Assembly (NCBI RefSeq): GCF_014836645.1
Contig: NZ_JACSQM010000017.1
Coordinates: 1 to 34,947, forward strand
From: Fictibacillus norfolkensis
GTDB lineage: Bacteria > Bacillota > Bacilli > Bacillales > Fictibacillaceae
DNA: 34,947 bases
Direction of reading: 5' to 3'
Below the pieces are notes generated by a model. That model searched no databases. It was given only the letters and a program-made list of their open reading frames with translations, and was not told the origin of the DNA. Within the stretch, counting starts at the first letter, position 1. Each line of letters begins with the position of its first letter. Below, one piece after another: positions 16,368 through 25,420 of this stretch. The position numbers and the translations under genes were made by a program.

Positions 16368-16463
16368 GCGAATACACCACCTTTTGTAATCTGCCTGTTA
16401 ACTAATTCTTCTCTCTAGTTCAATAATCCTGCAAGTCTGTAAAAATCTTTCTTTTATGTAACA

Positions 16464-16488
16464 GCTGTGTTTCACTCAGAAACACAGC
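16464..16488 (-). terminator. Hairpin after rsmG, weak terminator or other element
   Basis: Perfect ten-base arms GCTGTGTTTC/GAAACACAGC with a five-base loop, six bases past the rsmG stop. On the minus strand the following sequence lacks a true U run, so termination may be partial or absent. Confidence 0.5.
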
Positions 16489-16494
16489 ATCAGA

Positions 16495-17211
16495 TTATGA
16501 AATAGGAGATTTGTTTGGCGTTCCTGGCTTACGAGGAAATTTCTTTGGTGTTTCCTTTACTTTATCAATCACAATGATATTGCGTTCGCTCTCTTCGATC
16601 GGCAATACGAACGAATGAATATCTTTTACTCTGCCGCCTAAAAGTTTGACTGCTTTTTCTCCGTCTCTCACTTCTTCAGGAAGGTTAGCACCTTTCATTC
16701 CTAAGAAGTGTCCACCAATTTTAACGAGTGGCAAACAAAGTTCTGATAGAACAGATAGTCTAGCAACCGCACGAGCCGTCACAAGATCGAACGTCTGTCT
16801 AAACTCTGGACGGTGAGCAAATGTTTCTGCACGGTCATGATACAGAGAAACATCGTCTAAACCAAGTTCATCTACTACGTGCTGCAAAAATCCGATGCGT
16901 TTATTCAAAGAATCAACGACTGTTAGCTTAATCTCTGGAAACGCGATCTTCAGTGGTATGGCTGGGAATCCTGCTCCAGCCCCAACATCGCACACCGTGA
17001 TGTTTTGATTGAAATCAAAATAAAAACCTGCTGTCACAGAATCATAAAAGTGTTTCAAATACACTTCTTCTTTTTCTGTGATCGCTGTAAGATTCATTTT
17101 TTCGTTCCACTCAACGAGCAGGTTATAATACGTTTCAAACTGTGAAAGCTGCTTTTCAGATAATTCGACTCCCTTTTCTTTTAAGGAAGTTTGAAACAAT
17201 TCGATATTCAT
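16495..17211 (-). CDS. rsmG: 16S rRNA (guanine527-N7)-methyltransferase RsmG
   Basis: Methylates G527 of 16S rRNA using S-adenosylmethionine; formerly GidB. I choose the ATG of MNIELFQTSLKEKGV, giving 238 residues in line with the family; a GTG three codons upstream is closer to GAGGGGGAAC and is also possible. The SAM-binding motif ITVCDVGAGAGFPAIPL and the ARAVARLSVLSEL region are visible, and the end KFPRKPGTPNKSPI is typical. It starts 17 bases after mnmG. Confidence 0.97.
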   Translation of the reverse strand: MNIELFQTSLKEKGVELSEKQLSQFETYYNLLVEWNEKMNLTAITEKEEVYLKHFYDSVTAGFYFDFNQNITVCDVGAGAGFPAIPLKIAFPEIKLTVVDSLNKRIGFLQHVVDELGLDDVSLYHDRAETFAHRPEFRQTFDLVTARAVARLSVLSELCLPLVKIGGHFLGMKGANLPEEVRDGEKAVKLLGGRVKDIHSFVLPIEESERNIIVIDKVKETPKKFPRKPGTPNKSPIS

Positions 17212-17228
17212 GATTTTCACGTTCCCCC

Positions 17229-19115
17229 TCAACGGGCGATCTTCGCCAGTTTACCTTGTTCGAGATAGATCAACAGAATCGAGATATCTGCTGGGTTTAC
17301 CCCTGATACACGTGATGCCTGCCCGACAGAAAGAGGCCGAACTTCGTGAAGTTTTTGTTTGGCTTCTGTAGCTAGTCCGTTGATTGCCATGTAATCAAGA
17401 TCAACAGGCAGCTTTTTGTTTTCCATCTTACGCATCTTTTCAACTTGTGCGAGCTGTTTATCGATATATCCTGCATATTTCACCTGAATCTCAACCTGCT
17501 CCATCACCGTCTCTGGTAATGCTGTTTCAGCTGGTACGAGTTTATGAATGACCGGATATGTGATCTCAGGGCGCTTTAACAAGCTTGCAGCTGACATTGG
17601 TTCTTTTAATGGAGTCGATTGTGACTCTGCAAGGACTTGCTGCACGATTTCAATCGGTTTGATCGAAACATGCTCAAGTCGGTCTATTTCCTGCGCAATT
17701 AATGCTTTCTTCTCTTCAAAGCGTTCGTAACGATCTTCTGGTATCAGTCCGATTTCATGACCTTTTTTCGTTAAGCGCAGATCTGCGTTATCATGTCTTA
17801 ACAATAAACGGTACTCTGCACGCGATGTTAAAAGGCGATAAGGTTCGTTCGTTCCTTTTGTGATCAAGTCGTCGATTAAGACTCCGATGTACGCTTCTGA
17901 ACGATTAAGCACAAGAGGCTCTTTATCTTGAACTTTTAACGCAGCGTTGATTCCCGCCATAAGTCCTTGACCTGCTGCTTCTTCATATCCGCTCGTTCCG
18001 TTCAGCTGTCCTGCTGTAAATAGACCGTTCACTCGCTTCGTCTCAAGAGATGGCCAAAGCTGTGTTGGAACGATCGCATCATACTCAATCGCATATCCTG
18101 CACGCATCAGCTCTGCTTTTTCAAGACCAGGAATCGTTGCTAAAATTCGTTTCTGCACATCTTCAGGAAGACTCGTAGAAAGGCCTTGAACGTATACTTC
18201 TTCCGTGTTGCGTCCTTCTGGTTCTAAGAAGATCTGATGTCTTGGCTTATCATTGAACCGTACGATTTTATCCTCGATTGACGGACAATATCTTGGTCCT
18301 GTACCTTCGATCATTCCTGAATACATCGGTGAGCGATGAAGGTTTCCGTTGATCAACTGATGCGTTTCTTCTCCTGTATACGTTAGCCAGCAAGGAAGCT
18401 GATCTGTGATGTACTCTGTTGTTTCATAAGAAAAAGCACGAGGTACATCGTCACCAGGCTGAATTTCAGTTTTTGAATAATCAATCGTCTTGCTGTTAAC
18501 ACGCGGTGGTGTTCCTGTTTTGAAACGCACCATATCAAAGCCTAGCTCTTGCAGATGATAAGACAAGTTGATTGAAGGAGCCATGTTGTTCGGGCCGCTC
18601 TCATAAGCAAGCTCTCCGATGATGATCTTCCCTCTTAAGTACGTTCCTGTTGTAAGTACTACCGCTTTTGCCGCATATTCCGCTCCGGTTTTTGTGATAA
18701 CCCCTCTACATTCACCGTCTTCGATGATCAGACGCTCTACCATCCCTTGACGCAACGTAAGGTTTTCTGTGTTTTCCATCGTTTTCTTCATTTCATGCTG
18801 ATACAGATATTTATCTGCTTGCGCACGCAGCGCACGTACCGCTGGCCCTTTACCTGTGTTTAGCATACGCATTTGAATATGTGTTTTGTCGATATTGCGC
18901 GCCATCTCTCCGCCAAGTGCGTCAACTTCACGAACGACGATCCCTTTAGCCGGTCCGCCTACTGACGGATTACACGGCATATAGGCAACTGTATCGAGGT
19001 TCAGTGTTAAACATAATGTTTTAGCGCCCATACGTGCAGAAGCAAGTGCTGCTTCAACACCGGCATGTCCAGCACCGACTACGATCACATCAAACGTATC
19101 TGCTTTATATCCCAT
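17229..19115 (-). CDS. mnmG: tRNA uridine-5-carboxymethylaminomethyl modification enzyme MnmG
   Basis: FAD-dependent partner of MnmE; together they modify U34 of tRNAs reading split codon boxes. The 628 residues have the N-terminal FAD-binding GAGHAGVEAA, the NPSVGGPAKG motif with the conserved Cys just before it (YMPCNPSVGG), a second FAD motif (FTAGQLNGTSGYEEAAGQG) and a helical C-terminal tRNA-binding domain ending LLIYLEQGKLAKIAR. Upstream is mnmE (18-base gap), downstream rsmG. Confidence 0.99.
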   Translation of the reverse strand: MGYKADTFDVIVVGAGHAGVEAALASARMGAKTLCLTLNLDTVAYMPCNPSVGGPAKGIVVREVDALGGEMARNIDKTHIQMRMLNTGKGPAVRALRAQADKYLYQHEMKKTMENTENLTLRQGMVERLIIEDGECRGVITKTGAEYAAKAVVLTTGTYLRGKIIIGELAYESGPNNMAPSINLSYHLQELGFDMVRFKTGTPPRVNSKTIDYSKTEIQPGDDVPRAFSYETTEYITDQLPCWLTYTGEETHQLINGNLHRSPMYSGMIEGTGPRYCPSIEDKIVRFNDKPRHQIFLEPEGRNTEEVYVQGLSTSLPEDVQKRILATIPGLEKAELMRAGYAIEYDAIVPTQLWPSLETKRVNGLFTAGQLNGTSGYEEAAGQGLMAGINAALKVQDKEPLVLNRSEAYIGVLIDDLITKGTNEPYRLLTSRAEYRLLLRHDNADLRLTKKGHEIGLIPEDRYERFEEKKALIAQEIDRLEHVSIKPIEIVQQVLAESQSTPLKEPMSAASLLKRPEITYPVIHKLVPAETALPETVMEQVEIQVKYAGYIDKQLAQVEKMRKMENKKLPVDLDYMAINGLATEAKQKLHEVRPLSVGQASRVSGVNPADISILLIYLEQGKLAKIAR

Positions 19116-19133
19116 CGTTTTTACCTCCTTTTT

Positions 19134-20510
19134 TTATTTTCCTAAACAGAATTGTGAGAACAATTGGTCGATCAGACTTTCCGATACGGTGTCTCCTACG
19201 ATTTCTCCGAGTATCTCCCAAGCTCTTGTTATATCGATCTGTACCATATCAATAGGTAGATCCGCTTCAATACCGCCGAGTGCTTCATCGATATGATGAA
19301 TCGTCTGCTGCAGAAGTGCGATGTGCCTAGAGTTGGATACGTATGTTAAGTCTTGCGCTTCGATTCCGCCTGCAAAGAACAGGTTTGCGATCGCTTGTTC
19401 TAGTTCATCGATTCCCTCTTCTTTTACTAAAGAGGTTGAGATAACAGGTGAATTCTCTGCAAGTTCCTTGATTCTGTCCATGTCTACTTTCATTTCAAGA
19501 TCTGTTTTATTAATAATAACGATCTTATCTAGTCCGGCAGCAGCACGGAACAGATTCTCATCTTCAAGTGAGAGCACTTCGTTCCCGTTGATAACAAGCA
19601 GAATGAGATCTGCTTCTTTTAATACTTTACGTGATTTTTCAACACCGATCTTTTCCACGATGTCTTCTGTCTCACGAATTCCTGCTGTATCAACTAATCG
19701 TAACGGAACGCCTCTAACGTTCACGTACTCTTCGATAACGTCACGTGTCGTTCCGGCTATATCCGTAACGATCGCTTTATTCTCATGAACGAGTGCATTC
19801 ATAAGAGATGACTTTCCTACATTCGGTCTTCCGATGATCGCTGTAGACAATCCTTCGCGAAGGATCTTACCTTGGCTTGCGGTTTGTAAAATTGATTCTA
19901 CTTCTTTTTTTACAGTGAGAAGGTTGTTATTCAACAGAGAATGAGTCATTTCTTCCGCGTCATACTCTGGATAATCGATGTTTACTTCTACATGTGCGAT
20001 TGTTTCTAATAATGTTTGTCTAAGACGCATAACGAGTGATGATAAACGGCCTTCCATCTGGTTGAGGGCAACGTTCATCGCACGGTCTGTCTTCGCGCGG
20101 ATCAAATCCATGACTGCTTCCGCTTGAGAAAGATCGATCCTCCCATTTAAGAATGCTCGCTTCGTAAATTCTCCTGGTTCCGCTAAGCGCGCTCCCTGCT
20201 GAAGAATCAATTGAAGAACTCTATTTACAGAAACTAATCCTCCATGACAGTTGATCTCAACAACATCTTCCCGCGTGAACGTTCGTGGTGCACGCATCAC
20301 GCTGATCATTACTTCTTCTACCGCTTGATCGAGTTTCGGATCGATCAATTTTCCGTAATGAATCGTGTGTGTATCAACTTCAGAGAGACGTTTTGTCCCA
20401 CTATATACATTATCCGCAATGGCAACTGCGTCAGGTCCGCTCAAACGAACAATCGCGATTGCTCCTTCTCCCATAGGAGTGGAGATCGCTGTTATCGTGT
20501 CAAATTCCAT
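19134..20510 (-). CDS. mnmE: tRNA modification GTPase MnmE
   Basis: Dimeric GTPase that acts with MnmG on wobble uridine. The 458 residues show an N-terminal tetrahydrofolate-binding domain (FDTITAISTPMGEGAIAIVRLSG), a helical domain, an inserted G domain with GRPNVGKSS, DIAGTTRD, DTAGI and NKTD, and the functional C-terminal CLGK with its conserved cysteine. ATG is in a normal context. It probably starts the mnmE-mnmG-rsmG unit. Confidence 0.99.
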   Translation of the reverse strand: MEFDTITAISTPMGEGAIAIVRLSGPDAVAIADNVYSGTKRLSEVDTHTIHYGKLIDPKLDQAVEEVMISVMRAPRTFTREDVVEINCHGGLVSVNRVLQLILQQGARLAEPGEFTKRAFLNGRIDLSQAEAVMDLIRAKTDRAMNVALNQMEGRLSSLVMRLRQTLLETIAHVEVNIDYPEYDAEEMTHSLLNNNLLTVKKEVESILQTASQGKILREGLSTAIIGRPNVGKSSLMNALVHENKAIVTDIAGTTRDVIEEYVNVRGVPLRLVDTAGIRETEDIVEKIGVEKSRKVLKEADLILLVINGNEVLSLEDENLFRAAAGLDKIVIINKTDLEMKVDMDRIKELAENSPVISTSLVKEEGIDELEQAIANLFFAGGIEAQDLTYVSNSRHIALLQQTIHHIDEALGGIEADLPIDMVQIDITRAWEILGEIVGDTVSESLIDQLFSQFCLGK

Positions 20511-20755
20511 TGTTGTTTCACCTCCGCTTTCCTCTTTCTTACGCTCTATATAAATTACCTTTAGTATGGCCTTAATCCGTTGCTGTGATAATGGTTAAGT
20601 AAAAATGGACATAAATATCCACAATAAAAAATAGTGTATCGCATAATGTGCTCACAGTAAAGAAAACGAGGCTGAAATGAAGCTTAAAAATGACCTTAAA
20701 TGTGCTCCCATGATTAACTAAAATGCGTGCTTATCATAATTTGATGAACGCAAAC

Positions 20756-20790
20756 AAAAAGCTTCAGAGGATAAACCTCTGAAGCTTTTT
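20756..20790. terminator. jag operon terminator
   Basis: Fifteen-base arms (20756-20770 and 20776-20790) with loop ATAAA, and T runs both ways; the jag stop codon is at its edge. It ends the rpmH-to-jag series. The rest of 20511-20755 holds the mnmE promoter area and no gene that I can see. Confidence 0.9.
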
Positions 20791-21422
20791 TATCTTTTGC
20801 TTGAGGATGTCGGGCGGATTACAACCTTGCGAAAAGGTTCTACCCCTTCAGACGTAGTCTCAACATCTCTGTTTTCTTTGAGTGCTAAATGAATCACTTT
20901 TCTTTCGTTAGCAGGCATCGGCTCAAAAGCAAAGCTTTTCTTTGTGAAAAACACCTTTTGTGCAGAATGCTCGGCTAACCGCTCTAGTGACTCTTGTCTT
21001 CTGGTACGATAGTTTTCAGCATCAAGCACAATTTTTACATGCTTGCTTGCAGGATCAGAGTTTGCAACCATATTCGTTAAAAGCTGAAGCGCGTTAAGCG
21101 TTTGTCCACGTTTTCCAATTAAAATCGCAATTTTGTCACCGGATAAATCCAGCACAAGATGATCATTTTCCTGTCGCTGTGTGATGGTAACGGGCACTCC
21201 CATTTTGGATGTAACATCCTCTAGGTAGTCGATCGCGGATTTAACAGGATCAGCTTTCACTGTTACTTCAACAACTGCTGGCTTCCCGCCAAGTCCAAAG
21301 AAACCTTTTTTGGAATCTTCTAGAACGGATATCTCTACTTGATCTTTTGAAGTCTGAAGTTGTTCTAGTGCTGCTGCTACTGCTTCTTCAACCGTTTTCC
21401 CTGTTACCTGTACCTTTTTCAC
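20790..21422 (-). CDS. jag: RNA-binding protein Jag (KhpB)
   Basis: Cytoplasmic RNA-binding protein linked to cell elongation and division control in Firmicutes. The 210 residues comprise the Jag N-terminal domain (VTGKTVEEAVAAALEQL, then KKGFFGLGGKPAVVEV), a type II KH domain (GDKIAILIGKRGQTLNALQ, about 95-150), and an R3H domain (NERKVIHLALKENRDVETTSEG) near the C-terminus. The start is GTG, overlapping the spoIIIJ stop as GTGA, with GGGGGAGC upstream. It is co-transcribed with spoIIIJ. Confidence 0.97.
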   Translation of the reverse strand: MKKVQVTGKTVEEAVAAALEQLQTSKDQVEISVLEDSKKGFFGLGGKPAVVEVTVKADPVKSAIDYLEDVTSKMGVPVTITQRQENDHLVLDLSGDKIAILIGKRGQTLNALQLLTNMVANSDPASKHVKIVLDAENYRTRRQESLERLAEHSAQKVFFTKKSFAFEPMPANERKVIHLALKENRDVETTSEGVEPFRKVVIRPTSSSKR

Positions 21423-22189
21423 TTTTTAGCTCCCCCATCAACTTGGTTTTCTTTCTTTTTCATTGGGGTCGTAATGAAATATGTCTGTCCGATCATGAAT
21501 ATGTTACCGATCACCCAATATAGAGATAGTGCAGCTGGGAAATTAATCGCAAATACAACGATCATTACTGGCATGATGTATAAAAGCATCTTCATCTGCG
21601 GATTTGGATTATCCATTCCGCCCATCATGATCTTTTGTTGTAAGAATGTCGTTAAACCGGCTACTAACGGTAAGATATAAAACGGATCCGGATCTCCTAA
21701 GTCAAACCAAAGGAAATTATGGTTCGCGATTTCACCCGTACGCATGATCGCGTGGTAAAACCCTAAAAGAATCGGCATTTGAATCAATAAAGGTAAACAA
21801 CCTGCAAGCGGATTAACTCCGTTCTTCTGGAACAAAGCCATCGTTTCTTGCTGTAATTTCTGTTGTGTGTTCGCATCTTTCGACTTGTACTTCTCACGTA
21901 GCTTTTGAATTTCAGGCTGAATTTCTTGCATCGCTTTAGAACTGCGTGTTTGCTTAATCATTAACGGAAGAAGCGCAGTACGGATAATCAATGTTACGAT
22001 AATGATCGATAGTCCGTAGTTTTCACCAGTTAGGGTCGCAAAGTATGTGATCAACCATGATAACGGATATACAAAATATGTGTCCCAAATTCCCGTTCTG
22101 TCTTCTGTGATGGGATCCATCGTTCCACATCCTGATAGGACAGCCATGAGTGCGAAAAGGGCAATCAGTAAACCTATTTTCTTACGCAA
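21419..22189 (-). CDS. spoIIIJ: Membrane protein insertase SpoIIIJ (YidC1/OxaA1)
   Basis: YidC-family insertase; in Bacillus the SpoIIIJ paralogue is also required for forespore gene activation after engulfment. The 256 residues have a lipoprotein signal peptide (MRKKIGLLIALFALMAVL then lipobox SGC, Cys about 21), five membrane helices and the cytoplasmic hairpin SSKAMQEIQPEIQKLREKYK. The conserved hydrophilic-groove arginine is expected at TLIIRTALLPL. The start is TTG with AAGGAGG eight bases upstream. Confidence 0.97.
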   Translation of the reverse strand: MRKKIGLLIALFALMAVLSGCGTMDPITEDRTGIWDTYFVYPLSWLITYFATLTGENYGLSIIIVTLIIRTALLPLMIKQTRSSKAMQEIQPEIQKLREKYKSKDANTQQKLQQETMALFQKNGVNPLAGCLPLLIQMPILLGFYHAIMRTGEIANHNFLWFDLGDPDPFYILPLVAGLTTFLQQKIMMGGMDNPNPQMKMLLYIMPVMIVVFAINFPAALSLYWVIGNIFMIGQTYFITTPMKKKENQVDGGAKK

Positions 22190-22226
22190 ACTCTTATCCT
22201 CCTTAAAATCATAAATCTTATCTCAA

Positions 22227-22454
22227 TTATTTATTGTCTCTTTTTTCAGGCACGAGGTCAACGCCTCCGGGATGAAAAGGATGGCACTTTGAAATTCTGA
22301 CAAAAGTTAGCCACATTCCTTTAAATACACCGTGACGCCTGAAAGCTTCTATACCGTAATGCGAGCAAGTCGGATAAAAGCGGCATGAAGGCGGTGTTAG
22401 CGGGGAAATCCATAGCTGGTAAAAACGAATAATCCCTATAAATAAGGACCTCAT
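22227..22454 (-). CDS. yidD: Membrane protein insertion efficiency factor YidD
   Basis: Small membrane-associated protein that aids YidC-dependent insertion. The 75 residues include the hallmark cysteine-rich stretch PSCRFYPTCSHYGIEAFRRHG and a C-terminal CHPFHPGGVDLVP. It lies four bases from rnpA and just before spoIIIJ, the standard order. Confidence 0.96.
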   Translation of the reverse strand: MRSLFIGIIRFYQLWISPLTPPSCRFYPTCSHYGIEAFRRHGVFKGMWLTFVRISKCHPFHPGGVDLVPEKRDNK

Positions 22455-22458
22455 TTTT

Positions 22459-22806
22459 TTACACCCTCTTTTTTAAAACGTTCGCTCTGTTCAAAACATG
22501 AAGCAGACTTTTTTCCATCTCGTGAAAGTCCATGTTAGCAGTAGGTATTCTCGCGATAACCACGTAATCCCTGCCTGAAAGAAGCTGTTCACTATATTTA
22601 TGGAAGATTTCTTTAACCGATCGTTTAATTCTGTTTCTCGTGACGGCTTTTCCAACTTTTTTGCTGACAGAAAGACCGATTCGAAAAACAGGCTGATCTT
22701 CTTTTCTTAAACTGTATATTACAAATTGGCGATTAGCCGTTGATTTTCCTTTTTTGAAGACTTCTTGAAATTCCTCATTTTTTTTGATGCGCTGTTCTTT
22801 CTTCAT
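22459..22806 (-). CDS. rnpA: Ribonuclease P protein component
   Basis: Protein subunit of RNase P, which matures tRNA 5' ends with the rnpB RNA. The 115 residues have the N-terminal basic strand, the family RNR motif (KAVTRNRIKRSVKEIFH) and a normal C-terminal helix. It follows rpmH with a terminator hairpin between them, which probably reduces its expression relative to L34. Confidence 0.98.
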   Translation of the reverse strand: MKKEQRIKKNEEFQEVFKKGKSTANRQFVIYSLRKEDQPVFRIGLSVSKKVGKAVTRNRIKRSVKEIFHKYSEQLLSGRDYVVIARIPTANMDFHEMEKSLLHVLNRANVLKKRV

Positions 22807-22969
22807 TCATTTAACACTCCATCAATTATGCAATCTCATTCCAAAGTCTTTTTGTTTCGATCATCACCCAGTATCGGCCTGTTTCGTTCATATAAAACCT
22901 TTTACTTCGAAAAAACGACATCGTACAGAAAATACGGACTCGGAGTGAGCAAAATTCTCTCTATAAAAG

Positions 22970-22995
22970 TAAAAAAAGACCACTGATGTCAGTGG
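22970..22995 (-). terminator. rpmH-rnpA intergenic terminator
   Basis: On the minus strand CCACTG-ACAT-CAGTGG followed by TCTTTTTTTA, one base after the rpmH stop. It should end most rpmH transcripts, with read-through or a second promoter feeding rnpA. Bases 22807-22969 hold nothing else that I can recognise. Confidence 0.85.
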
Positions 22996-22996
22996 C

Positions 22997-23131
22997 CTAT
23001 GCGGATAACACTTTTCTTCCCTTTTGACGACGGCGAGCTAGAACTTTACGACCGTTCTTAGTAGCCATACGTGCACGGAAACCATGTACCTTCTTACGCT
23101 TACGGTTGTTTGGTTGAAATGTAGGTTTCAT
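22997..23131 (-). CDS. rpmH: 50S ribosomal protein L34
   Basis: Very small, highly basic ribosomal protein. The minus strand encodes 44 residues, starting MKPTFQPNNRKRKKVHGF and ending RRRQKGRKVLSA, a complete L34. The ATG (23129-23131) follows GGGAGGTGTAATATAC. It is the last minus-strand gene before the origin; the strand switches to plus at dnaA. Confidence 0.99.
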   Translation of the reverse strand: MKPTFQPNNRKRKKVHGFRARMATKNGRKVLARRRQKGRKVLSA

Positions 23132-23180
23132 GTATATTACACCTCCCTGAGGATATCTCTTATAAAAGACAGTCTAATAA

Positions 23181-23210
23181 AGTATAATGACTGACCTATA
23201 AATTTGTCAA
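23181..23210 (-). promoter_or_regulatory. rpmH promoter
   Basis: On the minus strand consensus TTGACA (plus 23205-23210), an 18-base spacer and TATACT (plus 23181-23186), about 50 bases before rpmH. Confidence 0.85.
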
Positions 23211-23250
23211 GCTGGATTTTAAGTTTGTGTTTATTTGCAAGTTTTTTGCC

Positions 23251-23273
23251 TTTGAAAGTGGATGATCTCTGTT
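23251..23273 (-). repeat. Remnant of the dispersed hairpin repeat
   Basis: TTTGAAAGTGG, then GATCTCTGTT, matches the 3' end of copy R3 in the same orientation; the rest has decayed beyond recognition. It lies between the rpmH promoter and copy R4. Confidence 0.6.
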
Positions 23274-23406
23274 AAAAAGTCTTTCCCTTACAAGTCTAAG
23301 AACATGAGATCCAGCATTGATTCCTGCAAGTGAAAATTCATTCTAGATCATTCTCACGATCACCGTAGATAATATCAGGCGTTAATTGTTCTTTCTACTT
23401 CATTGC

Positions 23407-23546
23407 AGCTTGATTGAAGTGAAAGATGCGAGACTCCTACGGGACGAGCGGTCAGGTGGAGACTCCTAATGGCGCGTAGCGGCAGGAGGCTCACCGTTCG
23501 CCCCGTGGAAAGCGAGCATCTGTAACGGAAATCAACTACTTTCAAA
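23407..23546 (+). repeat. Dispersed hairpin repeat, copy R4, in the origin region
   Basis: Near-complete copy with AGATGC/GCATCT, ACGGG/CCCGT, GGTGGAG/CTCACC (one bulged base) and CTCCT/AGGAG pairings. It lies about 65 bases before the first DnaA-box-like site upstream of dnaA. Bases 23273-23406 hold nothing else I recognise. Confidence 0.95.
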
Positions 23547-23610
23547 TCCAACAGAGTCAACCCACTATTTCTCCTTCTACAAGCTTCACCAAAATCCTCA
23601 TGACCTAACC

Positions 23611-23874
23611 TGTGGACATCTTTTTCGACATGTTTTTCATTATCCACACCAATTATCGACACGTTTTACACAAAATCTAGTGTTGTGGACAACTTTTCTA
23701 CACAAGGTATGGGCGTTGTGGATAAGTAACAATAACTCGTTGCCAAGCCTGATTATTTTTGATATGCTAGTTGTGTTTTAACTCGTTAACAACCTGCACA
23801 GCTAATAAAGTTATTCACAGCCTGTGGATAAACTTGTGGACAGATTTCAAAAGCTGTTAAAAAGGTTGTCCACA
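23611..23874. promoter_or_regulatory. oriC, DnaA-box cluster upstream of dnaA
   Basis: Exact matches to TTATNCACA are at 23640-23648 (+), 23717-23725 (-), 23811-23819 (+) and 23823-23831 (-). One-mismatch boxes are at 23694-23702 (-) and 23866-23874 (+); weaker ones are at 23611-23619 and 23835-23843 (-). This matches the upstream part of the bipartite Bacillus origin. The density of boxes around the dnaA promoter also implies autorepression of dnaA by DnaA. Confidence 0.95.
23740..23768 (+). promoter_or_regulatory. dnaA promoter
   Basis: TTGCCA (23740-23745), a 17-base spacer and TATGCT (23763-23768), flanked on both sides by DnaA boxes. The leader to dnaA is about 270 bases and includes four further boxes. 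Confidence 0.7.
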
Positions 23875-24046
23875 GACAAGGTTTTACTGTTCATAATCCT
23901 ATTATCTACTATATTAATTATCATTCACATAAGGTGTGGACTTTTTATTTTTATTCATAGGTATTCACTGGGTGTACAATTCTTATACAACAGGGAAATG
24001 TCTGCTGAAATAGGATGATTCGAAAGAGATAAGGGGGGTAAATTGG

Positions 24047-25402
24047 TTGGAAAACATAAACGACCTATGGTCCAAAGCACTTGATGCTATCGAAACAAAA
24101 GTCAGTAAACCTAGCTTTGAGACTTGGTTAAAATCAACAACGGCTCATGCATTACAAAATGATACGCTCGTAATTACTGCGCCAAATGAGTTTGCCCGTG
24201 ACTGGCTGGAATCCAGATATGCAGGTATCATTTCAGAGACGCTGCTGGACGTAACAGGGGCAGCGCTTGACGTAAAATTCATCATTCCACAAAATCAGAC
24301 AGAACTAGACTTAGATCTGGAACTTTCCATGAAAAAAGCCCCAAAAGCAGCAAAAGAGCCTCACGAAGAAGTTTCCCAAAGTATGTTGAATCCCAAATAT
24401 ACATTTGACCGATTCGTTATCGGTTCTGGAAACCGTTTTGCTCATGCCGCTTCATTAGCTGTTGCTGAAGCACCAGCAAAAGCTTATAACCCGCTTTTTA
24501 TTTATGGTGGCGTTGGATTAGGAAAAACCCATTTAATGCATGCGATCGGCCATTATGTATTGGAACATAATCCTGGGGCGAAGGTAGTTTACCTATCATC
24601 CGAAAAATTTACGAACGAGTTCATCAACTCGATTCGTGACAATAAAACGGTTGAGTTTCGCAACAAATTTCGCAGCGTGGACGTGCTTTTAATAGATGAT
24701 ATTCAGTTCCTTGCAGGAAAAGAACAAACGCAAGAGGAATTTTTCCATACATTTAACGCACTTCATGAAGAAAGCAAGCAGATTGTCATCTCTAGTGATC
24801 GGCCTCCAAAGGAGATTCCGACATTAGAAGACAGACTTCGATCCCGCTTTGAATGGGGACTTATTACGGATATCACACCTCCTGACTTAGAAACGCGTAT
24901 TGCGATTCTGCGGAAAAAAGCGAAAGCAGAAGGCCTTGATATTCCAAACGAAGTGATGCTTTATATCGCGAATCAGATTGATACGAACATTAGAGAGTTA
25001 GAAGGTGCACTCATTCGTGTTGTTGCTTATTCTTCTCTCATCAACCAAGATATGAATGCAGATCTTGCTGCAGAAGCACTTCGCGACATTATTCCTTCTG
25101 CAAAGCCAAGAACTTTAACCATTCATCATATACAAGAAGTAGTTGGCAAGCATTACAATGTGAAGCTAGAAGATTTTACAGCGAAGAAACGAACAAAGTC
25201 TGTTGCTTTTCCTAGACAGATCGCGATGTATCTTTCTCGTGAACTAACCGATAATTCTTTACCTAAGATCGGTGAGGAATTTGGAGGCCGTGACCATACA
25301 ACGGTTCTTCATGCTCACGAAAAGATCTCTACTATGCTGATTACGGATCATGTTCTGCAAAGAAAAGTGCAAGAAATTCATGATCAGCTGAAATCCAACT
25401 AA
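24047..25402 (+). CDS. dnaA: Chromosomal replication initiator DnaA
   Basis: AAA+ initiator that binds DnaA boxes, melts the origin and loads helicase. The 451 residues show domain I (1-85, LWSKALDAIETKVSKPSFETW), a short linker (about 86-115), AAA+ domain III with Walker A GGVGLGKTH (Lys160), Walker B LLIDDIQF and arginine-finger region, and domain IV with the box-reading signature GGRDHTTVLHAHEKI. Start is TTG, eight bases after AAGGGGGG. First gene of the right arm. Confidence 0.99.
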   Translation: MENINDLWSKALDAIETKVSKPSFETWLKSTTAHALQNDTLVITAPNEFARDWLESRYAGIISETLLDVTGAALDVKFIIPQNQTELDLDLELSMKKAPKAAKEPHEEVSQSMLNPKYTFDRFVIGSGNRFAHAASLAVAEAPAKAYNPLFIYGGVGLGKTHLMHAIGHYVLEHNPGAKVVYLSSEKFTNEFINSIRDNKTVEFRNKFRSVDVLLIDDIQFLAGKEQTQEEFFHTFNALHEESKQIVISSDRPPKEIPTLEDRLRSRFEWGLITDITPPDLETRIAILRKKAKAEGLDIPNEVMLYIANQIDTNIRELEGALIRVVAYSSLINQDMNADLAAEALRDIIPSAKPRTLTIHHIQEVVGKHYNVKLEDFTAKKRTKSVAFPRQIAMYLSRELTDNSLPKIGEEFGGRDHTTVLHAHEKISTMLITDHVLQRKVQEIHDQLKSN

Positions 25403-25420
25403 ATAAACAACACTGAATAC

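Noticed and set aside
15504..17211. Noc-binding sites near noc
   Set aside because: I looked for an ATTTCCCGGGAAAT-type palindrome in this window and found none that matches well.
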